The notes beneath the pieces are model-generated. The model saw nothing but the letters and a program-made list of their open reading frames with translations, ran no database searches and was not told the DNA's origin. The position numbers were made by a program, and so were the translations under genes. From assembly GCF_947179165.1 (NCBI RefSeq), contig NC_077246.1:72326421-72390420 (forward strand): a stretch of DNA of 64,000 nt, given 5' to 3'. Each line of letters opens with the position of its first letter. The first letter of the stretch is position 1. Shown here one piece after another: positions 1-12,344 of this stretch. This DNA is from Solanum dulcamara. Its lineage: Eukaryota; Streptophyta; Magnoliopsida; Solanales; Solanaceae.

Positions 1-2351
1 CTCTACCCGGGGACTTAATTTCAAGGCTCAAGATCTTCACTTCTGGATCGAGTGACTCTACATTTTAAGCAGCAGAGGCAAGAGTCAGAATATTCTATCA
101 AACACATGGTTCGTAGGAGAAATAGAAACGCTTCTTGCATGAATAAGCTAATAACAGGAAATTCGAGAAAATTTTCTTGAATTGTGACATTTTGCACACC
201 ACATCATGCAAATGACAGCAACTCTCAGAGGAAGAATTTTACATTAATGTCAAAATTGAACTACCACGATTTAAAAAGCAGAACTTAGAATTTCGTGCCA
301 TGACTTGTGGGACTTTTATTAACACTAAAGGTAACCAAATTCTATCTTGTTACCGTATCTACTAATTTTATCCAAAGCAAATCTGTTTCTTAATATCCTA
401 CAAAATGTACCTATTGATCCATCTAATTAAACATATCCCAGTGAAACAAGACCCATTCTATGTCCAAATTTCACAAGATTTGTGTTTTTCCATATATTTT
501 TTGCTAATAACAGTCGCGACTAGTCAGCTTACATGGACCTCAACTATTCTACTGTGTATGTGCATCCTCCCACCAGCGTGGATATGGATATGATTTGTAT
601 CTTATTAAGATATTCCAAAATACATTCTGATATAAGATATACATTTGAATGTTACTAATTTGATCATGCACTGCTCGTACCAAAAGAAAGATCATGCAGG
701 GAAGAAAAGAGAAACACTACTAAAAGTTACCTTCCCAAGATTTATTCACATAAATCAAACTTAAAAACTACAAAATATGTTCTGTCAATAGGAAAATCTC
801 ATATAACATGATATGCTCTTTCAAACTGTCATTTTGTATAGAGGGATAGTCATTGATCCCATAGGGGTAATGACAAAAAATATTACAAAAAGGCAGAAGA
901 AAAGCCATAAATTTCTACAACATAGCCAGCGAAATCCCATGAGTGGGGTTGGGGAAGGCGGTGTGTACGCAGCCTTACCCCTACCTTATGAGGGTAGAAA
1001 ATCTTGAACCAAAAAAGATAAGTTAAATTACCTCCAACAGCATTAATGTCCACACTTCCAAGAAGCTGCTCCTTCCATCTTCTCAAACTCTCATCATCCT
1101 AAATTCCCAAAAGAATTAACATACAAATCACATCTTACAAGCAAAACATATGAAAAGCATATAATTAAGCACCAAGAACCTGTTCCTTCCATCTTCTCAA
1201 ACTCCCATCATCCCAAATTCCCCAAAAAAATGAGCATACAAATCACAACATACAAACAAAAAATCATATGAAAAGCATACAATTAAGCACCAAGAAGCTT
1301 TTCCTTCCATCTTCTCAAACTCCCATCATCCTACATTCCCAAAAAATGAACATACAAATCACAGCTTACAAACGAAAAAACATATGAAAAGCATATAATT
1401 AAGCACAAGAACCTGTTCCTTCCATCTTCTCAAACTCCCATCATCCCAAATTCCCCAAAAAATGAGCACACAAATTACAACTTACAAACAAAAAATCATA
1501 CGAAAAGCATACAATTAAGCACCAAGAAGCTTTTCCTTCCATCTTCTCAAACTCTCATCATCCTACATTCCCAAAAAATGAACATACAAATCACAGCTTA
1601 CAAACGAAAAAACATATGAAAAGCATATAATTAAGCACAAGAACCTGTTCCTTCCATCTTCTCAAACTCCCATCATCCCAAATTCCCCAAAAAATGAGCA
1701 CACAAATCACAACTTACAAACAAAAAATCATACGAAAAGCATACAATTAAGCACCAAGAAGCTTTTCCTTCCATCTTCTCGAACACTCATCATCCTACAT
1801 TCCCAAAAAATGAACATACAAATCACAGCTTACAAACTAAAAAACATATGAAAAGCATACAATTAAGCACCAAGAACCTGTTCCTTCCATCTTCTCAACC
1901 TCTCATCATCCTAAATTCCCAAAAAATGAACATACAAATCATATCTTACAAACAAAAACCACATGAAAAACAGACAATTAAACACCAAACAAACATAAAG
2001 ATGCAATCTTTTTCTAGAAACAAAAAAGGCACCTTATCTTTCTCAAATTATTCTTCAAACATATATGAAAAAGAGACCATTACCTTATCTTTTTCAAATA
2101 CACCTTACCTTATCTTTCTCAAATTGTTCTTTGAGAGTACATTGAGGACCCAACTCAATCTTATTAGTATTTTCATCTTCCTCTTCATCCTCAGTAGTAT
2201 ACATTGAACTTTCACTCATCTGTCTGCTAACTTTATTCTCATGAACCTCATGTTCAATCTCAGAATCAGAATCAGCAATTCCACCTTTCTTTGCCTCACA
2301 AACAGGGGCTGATTCCTCTTTACCCTCCTTATTTTTGTCATCAAAACCCAT
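1..2351 (-). CDS. Rho GDP-dissociation inhibitor (RhoGDI), 5' half, cut by window edge
   Basis: RhoGDIs bind prenylated ROP/RAC GTPases in the cytosol and hold them GDP-bound and off membranes. Three coding exons are visible on the minus strand. Exon 1 (2351-2109, 81 codons) starts MGFDDKNKEG, is acidic (a DEEEDE stretch) and contains RQMSESS and GPQCTLKEQFEKDK, then donor GTAAGG. Exon 2 (1098-1032, 67 nt) follows an acceptor TTTAG and encodes DDESLRRWKEQLLGSVDINA. Exon 3 (57-1, partial) encodes ESLDPEVKILSLEIKSPGR. Phases join cleanly (0, then 1). The order of the acidic leader, RQMSESS, the WKEQLLGSVD block and the LDPEV block matches plant RhoGDI as I recall Arabidopsis SCN1/RhoGDI1. The immunoglobulin-like domain that binds the prenyl group lies beyond the left edge. 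Intron 1 (1099-2108) is occupied by an unusual tandem array of partial exon-2 copies, and intron 2 carries a SINE. I am confident of the family, and only the 5' part can be judged. Confidence 0.9.
863..1010 (-). mobile_element. TS-like SINE fragment in RhoGDI intron 2
   Basis: The segment with CCAGCGAAATCCCATGAGTG, GTGTACGCAGCCTTACCC and CTACCTTATGAGGGTAGA is the reverse complement of a short repeat seen at least five more times in the window (4081, 27650, 46428, 53906 and 63409). The family ends in TTG repeats, which I associate with the Solanaceae TS SINE family. This copy lacks a clear tail. It sits a few bases left of the exon 2 donor. Family naming is from memory. Confidence 0.6.
1069..1990 (-). 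repeat. ~116-bp tandem array of intron-1 end plus partial RhoGDI exon 2
   Basis: The signature TTCCTTCCATCTTCTCAA (or a one-base variant) recurs at 1069, 1183, 1301, 1416, 1533, 1648, 1765 and 1881, giving spacings of 114-118 bp. The first instance is the genuine exon 2. Each other unit carries, read on the minus strand, about 75 bp of intron sequence followed by about 41 bp matching the first 14 codons of exon 2 (DD-G/E-SLRRWKE-Q/K-V/L-LG). Units alternate between two types, so the higher-order period is about 232 bp. Units at 1183, 1416 and 1648 read CAGGTTCTTG and have lost the acceptor AG (TTTGG). Units at 1301, 1533 and 1765 read AAGCTTCTTG and keep it (TGTAG). The last unit, at 1881, keeps TTTAG. 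Neighbouring units are nearly identical, so part of the expansion is recent. Confidence 0.92.
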
Positions 2352-2796
2352 ACTTTCTAATCTAAAAAATTTTCACTCAGGAATTTTATCAAACAGGTTC
2401 TTGACATGAACCAAAAAACAAGTTCTTGACAAGAAATTTTACACAAATTTAAAAGGCTTTACCACTTCACGTTAATTTCACTCAAAACGATAATAACAGA
2501 ACTAGAAAATTCCAAAAAGGAAAAAGAAAATAAATTCAAGACACCTAAAAAGAATCAATCTTTATTAAAATACAAGAAGTGGGTCATCATTAAAAAGAAC
2601 GTATTAGATGAGGAAAAAATGGTTAAAAAATAATAATACCCAGAAAGGATAAAAGTTGTTAAAGAGGAAAAATACAGCAAGAGAAAAATAATAGAATGAA
2701 AGGGAAAAAAGAGAGAGTAATGAGGGGTTATTTTGAGGAAGTTAATAAAAGGCGCCATAAAGGTAGTAGTCCTGTGATGATCCGAATATTTTGAGA

Positions 2797-2860
<64 letters not shown>

Positions 2861-4065
2861 CATAAAAAATGCAATTAAAGTTTTTGGTTCGGATACATAA
2901 ATAAACACTCAAATTTAGAAAAATGTATGAGAGCGCATATCTAGATATTTTAATTTGATTTCAACTAATATTTAAACATTCTAACTCATCCTTGATATTC
3001 AGTGTATTTTGTGGACACTCGATACTGACTGAAACATAAATTTTGTAAGGGTCTAAATGATCATTTTTGTAAGTTGGAATATTCAACAGACATAATGAAG
3101 AGGAATTGTGTGACGTGTATGAATGTGCATAACTCATTAAATACTATTTGAATATATGATAAAATATTTTTATTAAATACTTTAGACTGAAATTTTGGAA
3201 AAATTCTTACTTGTGTTCTCAAGTGTCTGTTGATGTGGATAAGTTAACCACTTAAATATATCACATTCTTTAGTTATATACATTAGTTTCAATAATCCAT
3301 AAATGATAAAATCTCAATTATGTTTCAATTGATTCTGATATATATAATTAAAAAAAATAATATATTTTATGTTGCAAACTCAACTATTTAATAGACGTTT
3401 AAGAAAAACTCAATTAATCAATGCTGTATGCGTTTTGAGGTAGAATTTTTTCGTAATTTCAGAACGTGTCACTAGTCGTCTAAAGCTTGTTTTCTAATAT
3501 ACTCAATATTTTTAGTGTGTTTTGCTAACTAGACATTAATCTCATTATTTAAGGGCTCCTAATAAATTATTAAAGCTTTCTTATTATATAAGCATATTAT
3601 ATTATTGTAGTTTGATGTAATTGCACAATAACCGTTACTTTTAACTTTTTCTGGTCGTTGTTTTTAGATTCACATGCAAAACTAGACTGGATTTAGATTG
3701 AGACACTAGTCTCTTTTTTTTTCTTTTTCATTTTTAAACTAAAGTATATATCAAATTAAAGGCATAATTAATACATAGACGATAGATTATAACATTTATA
3801 CATCTCAATTCATCTTATAAAATAATTATTTAAATATTTTTAAAATTTATATGTCACATTAATAGTAAGAGTCGATAAAAAAATTAGCAAATTGTTAATA
3901 ATGAGATTCAAAATTTGGATCATTTAACTTCATATCCTATAACAAATAAGTATCTTACATTTATACAATTTACAAATTTTCTATTTTTAGTTTTACAACT
4001 TCAGTAGAAACAAAACAGTGTTCAAGATCTATAGTGTTATCAATTATGTTTTCCATTTGTCATTT
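2352..4065. other. Intergenic region 5' of RhoGDI with an AAT microsatellite
   Basis: This stretch contains the likely promoter and 5' UTR of the RhoGDI gene, followed by AT-rich DNA. A perfect AAT trinucleotide run of about 60 bp lies at 2797-2857. No coding region, RNA gene or recognisable element is supported otherwise. Confidence 0.6.
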
Positions 4066-4080
4066 ACCAAGAATATATAT

Positions 4081-4184
4081 ACAACAACAACAACCCAGTG
4101 AAATCCCACATCGTGGGGTCTGGGGAGGGTAGAGTGTACGCAGACCTGACTCCTACCAATGTAGGACGGCTGTTTCCGAAAGAC
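4081..4184 (-). mobile_element. TS-like SINE fragment with long target-site duplication
   Basis: This begins with a CAA-repeat tail (the reverse complement of a TTG tail), followed by CCCAGTGAAATCCCACATCG, GGGTAGAGTGTACGCAGACC and CTACCAATGTAGGACGG. It is flanked by a direct repeat ACCAAGAATATATATA (about 16 bp, at 4066-4081 and 4185-4200). This is the length expected for LINE-assisted SINE insertion. The element is only about 104 bp, so the 5' part is missing, probably by truncation at insertion. Confidence 0.75.
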
Positions 4185-4200
4185 ACCAAGAATATATATA

Positions 4201-6540
4201 TATATATATATATATATCATTTAATGAGTAGATTGGACATTTCATATGACCCTTCTATGAATTTTCACGTGAATTTCAATTTGGGGTAATTTTTTCTACA
4301 CCATTTGTCATTTACATTAATTTGTATACCATTTTATCATGCACTTACTATCTTTCGTATTTTTCTTTTTACGCTTTTTAAAAAGATATTAATCCAGAGT
4401 TGTTTGGATTTTATTTTTATTTTTTTTATTTATGTTGTAAAATATAATATTTTTTTATTAAATATTTATTTTATTGAAATAGGTGTTTATATTCTTAAGA
4501 GCAATTAAATTAAAAATAAAATGAAAAAAGTAACTAATTTTGTCTTGACTAAAATAATTTTTTTAAAAAAATCACAACAGATAATTTGCGAAGACGGAGA
4601 AAGTAAATAATTTTCTTTTGGGGGTGAGGGTGGGAAGGGGGGGGGGGGGTCCTTTTGCATTTAAAGTATTCTTAATTACTAAGTTAGGTGCATAATTAAT
4701 TTCGGACTTTTCAAAGGAGGAATATCTATGAAATCAATTTTGTAATATAGCTTACAAAAAGTTTAGTTTGGTTTAGTACGAGCTTACAAGAAGTTTTTTT
4801 AATTATTATTTCTTTTGGTTTTCGTTTAAAATTTGATATTTATATTTAAGTTCGACTAATTTGATTTATGCCACATAGAGCCTCATTCATGAAGAGATGA
4901 AACAAAGTAAAGGTTTGTTTTTATTCAGTAAATATTATTATCGCTGATTTTTAAAATTCGTCATTCTATCAACCGCATGATCAATTCGACACAAAATAAC
5001 TCAAAACATAAAAAGATATCGTTGATTTCTTCATCCTTGTTTGAAAGCTAATCGATAAGAGCTCCAAAAATAATATAATCAATTGTTTTCTTAAGGTGTT
5101 AGAGACTAAAATGCCCTTTTAAAATTTAATTTTCACAAAAAAAATAAAAGGGCACTAATATCTCATGGGCTCAGTTATGGATAAATATGGGAGAAAGCAA
5201 TGGGGAAATAATTAGGAGGGTAAGCAGATATGGAAGTGATTGGTAGTTTAATGTGATTATAATAATTAAGTGGGACCCTTAGGATTTTTTTTAATGCCTA
5301 ATTGGCTGTTAGATTTTTTTTAAAATTAATTAATTTTGTTTAGTATTTTCAAGTGAACTCCGGACTAAATTAGATTTACGGATGTGTAAGACCCATAAAA
5401 AGAGAAATAACATTTCTACCTCAATAAGATAGGAATATGTTGAGTATACATCACTTTTCCAAACCACTCTCGCGGATTATGTTATTATTATTGTATGACC
5501 CATTAAAAAGAGAGTCTCTTGATCTCTATTAAGATTTTTTTTGATATTCAGTTTAAAACTGAAAACATCTAATTAATCTGACCAAAAATGGATATTGAAT
5601 ATTTATTTTTTATGTATTTGATGAATATTTCAAAATATATATAAAATTTGAAATAAAATATCGAGGTCAGACGAATTCATAACTTCTTGTTTGATTTTTC
5701 GTTTGTTGTATTATTGTACTCTATTTGAGTTCGATTAATACAAATTTACGCTGAAAAGATTTTTTTTGTGCCAACTTCATACTCTGAGCTCAAATTCAAA
5801 ACAAAATAATATATTTATCACTCTACTACAATCAGATGAACCCATAACTCATGCTTTTTTCTTGTTTACTATGAATGCAAAAACATTATGATTTGTTATT
5901 ATAGCATCTAACTAACTATTTGGGTGGTTAATAAATTAGTTGCAAGTTGAAAGGACCCTCATTTTGTTTATGTTGTCTTTTCAATCTTCTTCTTCTTTTT
6001 CTTTCTCATTTTCCTTGTGATTTGTTAATTAGTTTGCACCTTGCACTTATTAGTTTTCCACTAGAATGTCAATTCATAAAACTCTTTTTTAAAATAATTA
6101 TCATTTCAATCTTTATTTTCAGTAAGTTGTCATTTCATCTTTTTCATTTTATTAATTTACATAATTACACTTATTTGTCAATCAATCAATACAAATTACT
6201 TTTCAAGTTTATATATATACAGTTCTATATAATTATTTATATAATTATTAATTTCTATAAATATTCAAAAATGATAAGATAATAATAATTATTTTATTTT
6301 ATTTTATTGTTTCGTATCTATGTAGTTTATATTTTTGAATTAATTAGCTTATAACTAAGATAATTAATTCATTTTGGTTAGAATTAAGAAGTTCGTTAAT
6401 TAATTATTATCGATTCATCTTATTTAATTTTTAGCTGAATTCACAAATTAAATCAATTTTCGTGTGGTCATTTTCCTTATAAATCTAATCATTTTTTTCA
6501 CTCCACCCTTAACCAAATTTCAAGTCATTATTTAGCTCAA
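4201..6540. other. AT-rich intergenic DNA
   Basis: A TA run follows the SINE (to about 4217), and a G homopolymer of about 13 lies at 4637-4649. The open reading frames here are short and low in complexity. Nothing coding is recognised. Confidence 0.55.
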
Positions 6541-9090
6541 AATCCGGGCCCAAAGTCATCCCAACCTAATATTGTCATCTCGCTCTCTACAAACCCAATA
6601 ACAACAACAACCTACACTACTACAATAAATATATTATACTTATACAATATTAACCTTACTCCTTTATTCTTTTTCCTTTTTCACCTCCAATCCCATCTAA
6701 TCCCCTTTTTTAAAAAAAATATTCAAACATCATTATTCTCCTACCCCACCCTTTTCTTTTTCCTTTTTTTTTCATTATCACCCCATCAAACTCATCATTA
6801 TTCAGAAATCTCATTATTACTCCCACCAAGCTCACTTTTTTAAAAAAAAAAAATACATTCATCTTCTTCAAGAGAGGAAGAACAACATATATCACAAAAA
6901 AAAAGAGAATAAATCTATATTCATCAACATTCAAAAACATACAAGAACACACAAAAAAGGGAAGCAAGAACATAATATTACAAAAAAAAATTAGACGAAA
7001 AAAAATCATAAAAAATTCTAGTCTCAAATTTTCAATTCTTTTTTTTATCTCTTTCGCTCATTTTTTGGTGGGTTCAAGGAGTTTATCGCCTTTAAATTCA
7101 TCGTCTCAGTCGCTGCCCAAAAATAGATAAAAATCTTTTCTCGACTTTATTTTATTTAATGAATAATTATTTCATGTCTTCTATTTGTCGATTTGTAATA
7201 TTGTTTTTTTAGTAAGCATATGTTAGGATTAATTAGATTAATGACAGAAATTTCTTTTCTTGCTTGAAGTGTAGTGATATTTTTTATCGAATATGTGAAA
7301 ACGCTTAGTTTCATTCATTATTTTTTCAAGTATTTTTTTTGACGATATAGATTTTTACGTTTTCAATCTCTTCTTTTATCATCATTTAGATAATAAATAT
7401 ATGCTTAAGTTGCTTGTTAATTAGAACTTCCATGGCTTAATTGATTTAAATTTTGCTTTGAGATTTGAGTTAGTATAATGTATACGTTAATTTCATGCCC
7501 TTTATTTACTCGGATATATTTCTATGTTTCCTTTTTTTTCTTTTTTTTTAGATATATGCATGTTGTTAGTCACTATGTTATTTTATTATGTTCATATGTG
7601 ATTCTTTTAAGTGTTATGCATATATACACATGCGTGTTTTGATATTTCATTCTTATACCTCAAGTACTCACCATATCAAGTTGAATTTAATGGTAATTTG
7701 ATCATGAGTTGTGTTGTCCCTATTCATTTACTGTGAAGTTTATTTGTTTGTTTGTTAATATACAGTAACTCATATTTGTATTATTAAATGTTATGCATGA
7801 ATTTGTCTCTTAGTATAACACATGATTAATTAGAATTAATAAGGTATCTCGTCCTTAGATGCAAGTTTCATATTGGTTTTCTTTAGATCCTAGTGATTAC
7901 ACTTAAAATGAGATGTTTAAGTATCCTTTATTCAATTAATAAGAATCATATCTCAATTGTTTTCTCTCTATTTATTTACTAATGTTATCCATTTTGTTTA
8001 TTGTATGAACCATCGGTCAAGTCCAATATGGACTTTCTCCATTATTTGCATTCGACGTTGAGCCACGGATGCCCAAGTACCCTCTTTTTTCGAGTCATCA
8101 TCTTCAAAAAAAATGGAAAGGGATGCTGATTTACAAGTTGCTGGAGCTGAAAATAGGTTATATATAGTGTATATACAGTCCGATATACATGAAAATAGTG
8201 TTGTATACACTGATATATAATGTATATACATCCGTGATATATAGTGGAATTGGGCTTAAGGCCCAAAACGCAGGTGACCCAATAACTTAGTTTAGGCGTA
8301 CATAAACTAAGTGTTGGACCAAATTTTCATACTTTATTCATTTATGTTTAATTCGGGTTGTAATAATTTATTTGTTTATTTACGTTTATTTATACTTGCG
8401 TATAAATTGATTTAGTTTTGTTTAACTTAATTGAACCCCCCTACAAGAGAAACCATTTTTCTGTTAATTTCTTCTTTAAAAATAATCTCATTTAAGTGTT
8501 TTCTTTTACTTAGACGTTTCAACAAATATAATTTTCTTCCAAATTATCTTAAAGGTTTTTAAGTTGATGTTCTTTCAAATCAATTGAGTTTAGAGTGTCT
8601 TTCTCTAAATAGATTTTCCCTAAATAGCTCAAGTGATTTTCCTTATTTAATCAAAGTATTAATCGCCTTTAATTTAGCTAAAATACATTAGATCTACTAC
8701 TTCTCTTTAAACATAGTTAAAATTCATTTACTTAGTTATATAATAGAGTATATTTTCTTGATAAATTATCTCAAGTATTTCAAGTTGATTTATTGCTCAA
8801 ATAAATATATTTATCTTTATTACTAACAAGTAATTTTTCCAAAGTTAGTCAAATAATTTTCAAATCGTCGGATAACCGCATGTTAACGGCCATTTTGAGT
8901 GCTAACACCTTCTCAAAGTGGAAATTTGAATCCTTACCCATTTTCTTTAATTTTTAAGACTTAAATCTGTTAGGGTCTTTTAAATTAAGTTTTCTTAATT
9001 TCTTTAAAAAATTAAGTGGCGACTCTTCTTTTTCTAAAATTATTTTTTTCTATAAAAATTAAAATTAATTTTAAACCGTCTTTTTCCAAC
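6540..9090 (+). mobile_element. Possible long LTR remnant, Tat/Ogre-like Ty3-Gypsy
   Basis: The stretch 8870-9090 reads through AACCGCATGTTAACGGCCAT, GAGTGCTAACACCTTCTCAA and TTAAGTGGCGACTCTTCTTT. The phrase TGGCGACTCT (9017-9026) resembles the tRNA-Arg type primer-binding site I recall from Tat/Ogre elements. Upstream, 6640-7130 has a long A/C-rich leader and a block with GTCTCAGTCGCTGCCC similar to the R/U5 part of such LTRs. No retroelement protein remains and the outer boundaries are guesses. The 8.25-9.09 kb part is better supported than the rest. Confidence 0.35.
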
Positions 9091-9680
9091 ATAACATATA
9101 TCTCACAATAACACTTCAACTATTACGTTAATATATTTTTTTTCGCTACTCTCTCTCTCTCTCTCTCTCTTTTTTTTTTTTTTTAAAAAAAAAAAGCAAT
9201 TTCATATAAAATGGAGTACGAAAATATGTAATGTCTGCAAAAGCTAAGACCCTAATCTTAAAAAGAAAAAAAAGAGAAGAAACAATAATAAAGATTGTTG
9301 AATTATTTAATTTAAAAGTATATAGAGACGTAAACACATTAACAACTAAACATTCTAATTTTTTTCTTTTAGTTTCCGTCTGATATTTGATCTAAATCCG
9401 CCTAATTTAAATTTATATCAATAAATCTTATACGAGGAGTAAAACTTATTTTATTAAAGGCGAATTTATCCTCAAATATTGATCAAATCTAAAATATCTG
9501 ATTAAAATTAAGGAATTATACTTTACTTTTGCAACTAATTTTTGATTTGTTCCTTTAATGTGAGTCATCATATGAAATGTCATTTTGTGTATAGCTTTCA
9601 AGATTCTCACTTCTCTTTTTCTATTTGTTAAAGTGTACCATTACTCAATTTTCCATTAAAATTATTAACAAAGTTGATGT
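9091..9680. other. Intergenic with a CT microsatellite
   Basis: A CT dinucleotide run (about 9149-9170) is followed by T and A runs. The rest is AT-rich without supported genes. Confidence 0.5.
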
Positions 9681-9689
9681 TACTCTCTC

Positions 9690-9698
9690 TATAAATAG
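9690..9698 (+). promoter_or_regulatory. TATA box of the small two-exon gene
   Basis: TATAAATAG lies 116 bp before the ATG at 9814, at the end of a CT-rich stretch. The spacing fits a start site near 9720-9730 and a 5' UTR of about 90 nt. Confidence 0.65.
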
Positions 9699-9813
9699 CT
9701 CTTTCCTCTTGATTTTATTCTTCATAAAACCAAAATCACTTTAACCATTTTATTATTTTCCCTTTAATTCCCAATCTTTTTATCCTCAAGTTTAATTTAT
9801 TCCTCCTTTTCCA

Positions 9814-10757
9814 ATGGCAAGTCTTGATCAGGTACTTTAATTTAATTTTATATAATTGATTTATTTTCCTCCCTATTTTACAGATTAAATTCTAGCACTC
9901 TGATCAAGATCCAACCAAAATTGTTTAGAGTTGAAGCTATATATACTAACCGTTTAAATTTTTGTATTTTTACTTTATAGTATTAGTAAAATTTTAATTG
10001 TGCTAGCAGATCAGTTACCATTTTTATCATTTTAAAACTTTATATCTATCAAGAAATCAACTTGCATGTATTTTAAATGATCTAATTGTGTAAATGAAAA
10101 CTCAAAAAGAGAGAAGATTTCATACATCAAGCAGGATAGAGCGCGATTTATAGATAAACTCTTCTCTAAACTAGAATTAAATTATCTCAATTAATGTCTA
10201 TCAACAGATTTACACTATTAAAAAAATGTGAATTTTTAACATACATTCTATTGGAAATTGACTCCTTGGCATTGTGCACAAAGTATCTCGCGTTAGCAAG
10301 ATCCAGTGAAAAATCCTTATTTTAAAAAATATGATGTAGACAATATATTCTAATGCAAATATTAATGACAAATGATACTAAGCTAATTTCTGACCGATGA
10401 CACCATTGAAAATATGTTTTTTTAGTAGTGATACTTGTACTTACCTAATAAATCCTGACTTGCTTATGTATATGTATTTTATGATATGATTAGTGCACGA
10501 AATTTGAACTCTTCTTTCAATACTATTTGTCAATGATAATTTTTTAATTTTTTTTTGTGAATTTTAAGTCGGCGGCTACAGTATTAGAGCCAACTCCAAC
10601 AACTGAAATTGAAGTGAAGACAACAACAGAGGCACCAAAAACGAAGTCTGAAGTCCCATTAGCAGCAATGGCAACAACAGTTGCTGCCGTGGCTGCTGAA
10701 GGTGGTGAGGGAAAAAAAGAAAGTACTGAAGTTCCAGTTGAAATGACTTCAGAGTAA
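9814..10757 (+). CDS. Small Ala/Glu/Thr-rich protein of unknown function, two exons
   Basis: Exon 1 (9814-9831) encodes MASLDQ and is followed by donor GTACTT. Exon 2 (10569-10757) follows acceptor TTTTAAG and continues in phase as SAATVLEPTPTTEIEVK through to PVEMTSE and a TAA stop. The spliced product is 68 residues. It has no signal peptide, membrane segment or known fold, is rich in Thr, Glu, Ala and Val, and is probably disordered. Support comes from an upstream TATA box, a plausible 5' UTR, clean phase-0 splicing and coding-like composition that contrasts with the AT-rich flanks. Similar small acidic proteins exist in plants, but I do not recognise this one and assign no function. Confidence 0.6.
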
Positions 10758-10759
10758 AT

Positions 10760-12340
10760 GATTTAATTACTATGTAAGTACTAATAATTGTATTATTATG
10801 CTTTTTGAACACGTTTGTATCTAAGCATAATAAAGTTTGGTTATGAGTGCTTTTTTTTTTTTTTTTTTTTTATTTCTAGCAAGTTGAGAGTGCTAGCTTG
10901 ATACATGAGATTTGATATCTCACTGTATTTGAATAATAAGAATACTCTTTTTCTTTGTTATATTGTCATGAGAATGTGCTAGTATTTTTTTGTTCAACTT
11001 TTGCTCATTTTTAATTTTTTTAATATTCATTGGTCCGACTAATTTAGAATCAGGCGCAATGTAGGATTTGTTAAAAAAAGAAAGAGCTTCCTAATTAACA
11101 AGAATTTCTCTATTATCAAGATTTGAATTCGAGGTCTATGATCAATCACCCTTAATTTTTAACTTTTTTCATTTGTGCATCTTTTTCTTATGCTTTTTGT
11201 TTGGTCAACAATTAGTAAGATATATTTTTTTATTATTTATTGATCTGGCTATTTAGATTTTGCATTGCATAGCGCCTATTATAGAAGGAAAGCATTTCCT
11301 AACTACTTTAAGTTTTCTCCCTATCCAAAGATTTAAGCTCGAGGTTTATGGACTCTTCAAAAATATTATGATCACAAGCGTATCAAATCTTTCAAAGTAA
11401 TATTTTTTTTTGAATATCCGATATGAACGCGACAATATTTTCATAGAATCCAATAAATGAATTTGAGATGGAAATTAATATGCAGTTAATTGATTGATTA
11501 AACGATATGTAGGAATAAACCCCTTAAAATTGTTGCCAAACAAGTGTGTATATATATGGTTTTTTTTCTAGCATTATTGCTATATGTCAGCCCAATACAA
11601 TTGGGGTGACTTATCATATAGAGATGATAAGATTTAATTATGCATGTCAATCCAATATTATTCGTTTCGATGAATACTTTTACGTTTGTCAAATTTATTT
11701 TTTAAAATACTGTTTTGAATTGGAATCTATATGAAATAGTTTTTCTACTTTGTTTCTATCTGACATAAGATAAGAAAAAAATTTGCATGTGTACGCCATA
11801 TCCTAAATATTATTGTTGTACAACATAAGTGAAATGTGGAACAAATTTAGATATAAAATAGAACAAATAAATTCTAAAATTAATAAAAATATTAATTGAT
11901 ATAAATTAGAATACCTAATCAATTTTAATGTTACGATCACGATTGACAACAACATATATCTATTATTACATAACATCAAGAGCAGATGACATATTTGAAG
12001 TTTTCCTCAAATCACAAGTAATTAAATTAACTTTTGCAAACATCAATATTTATGATAAAATAAAACAGTAGAATGTTTTTATTTTATTTTATAGAAGTGA
12101 ACAACTTTTCTTTATTCTAAATTATTTTGATTTTTGAAATTCTAGAAACCTATTAATTGGGATAACAAACAGTCTAAATCTACCGCAGTTTTGCTAACCT
12201 AAATTGAATTCTAAACCTAAATTAAAAAAAAACCAAGGAAGCAAAGAATCCTAAACAAGGAAAAAGTATAAGAATCCTAAACCTAAATGACAATCCAACA
12301 AGATATCCTTTGAAGAATTGCGTGAAATAAATGAATTTAT
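10760..12340. other. Intergenic AT-rich DNA
   Basis: The first part probably includes the 3' UTR of the small gene. A T run lies near 10850-10871. No gene or clear element is seen. The stretch 11570-11620 (CAGCCCAATACAATTGGGGT) contains a small inverted repeat but nothing more. Confidence 0.5.
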
Positions 12341-12344
12341 CTAG

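Noticed and set aside
1069..1990. Regular repeats with spacers, CRISPR-like at first sight
   Set aside because: Plant nuclear DNA; the whole unit including the spacer is repeated and it derives from RhoGDI intron 1 and exon 2.
2555..2908. 117-codon open frame with a poly-Tyr stretch on the minus strand
   Set aside because: The Tyr run is only the translation of the AAT microsatellite; no domain, no gene context.
5947..6282. 111-codon Leu/Phe/Ile-rich frame
   Set aside because: Low-complexity AT-rich DNA gives hydrophobic codons by chance; no start context or homology.
6600..7130. A/C-rich block as the 5' UTR of an unknown gene
   Set aside because: No coding sequence with splice support follows; it fits an LTR leader better.
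7998..8266. Overlapping minus-strand frames with TATATA-type codons
   Set aside because: They come from ATATAC-rich repeat DNA near an LTR-like remnant; no domain is seen.
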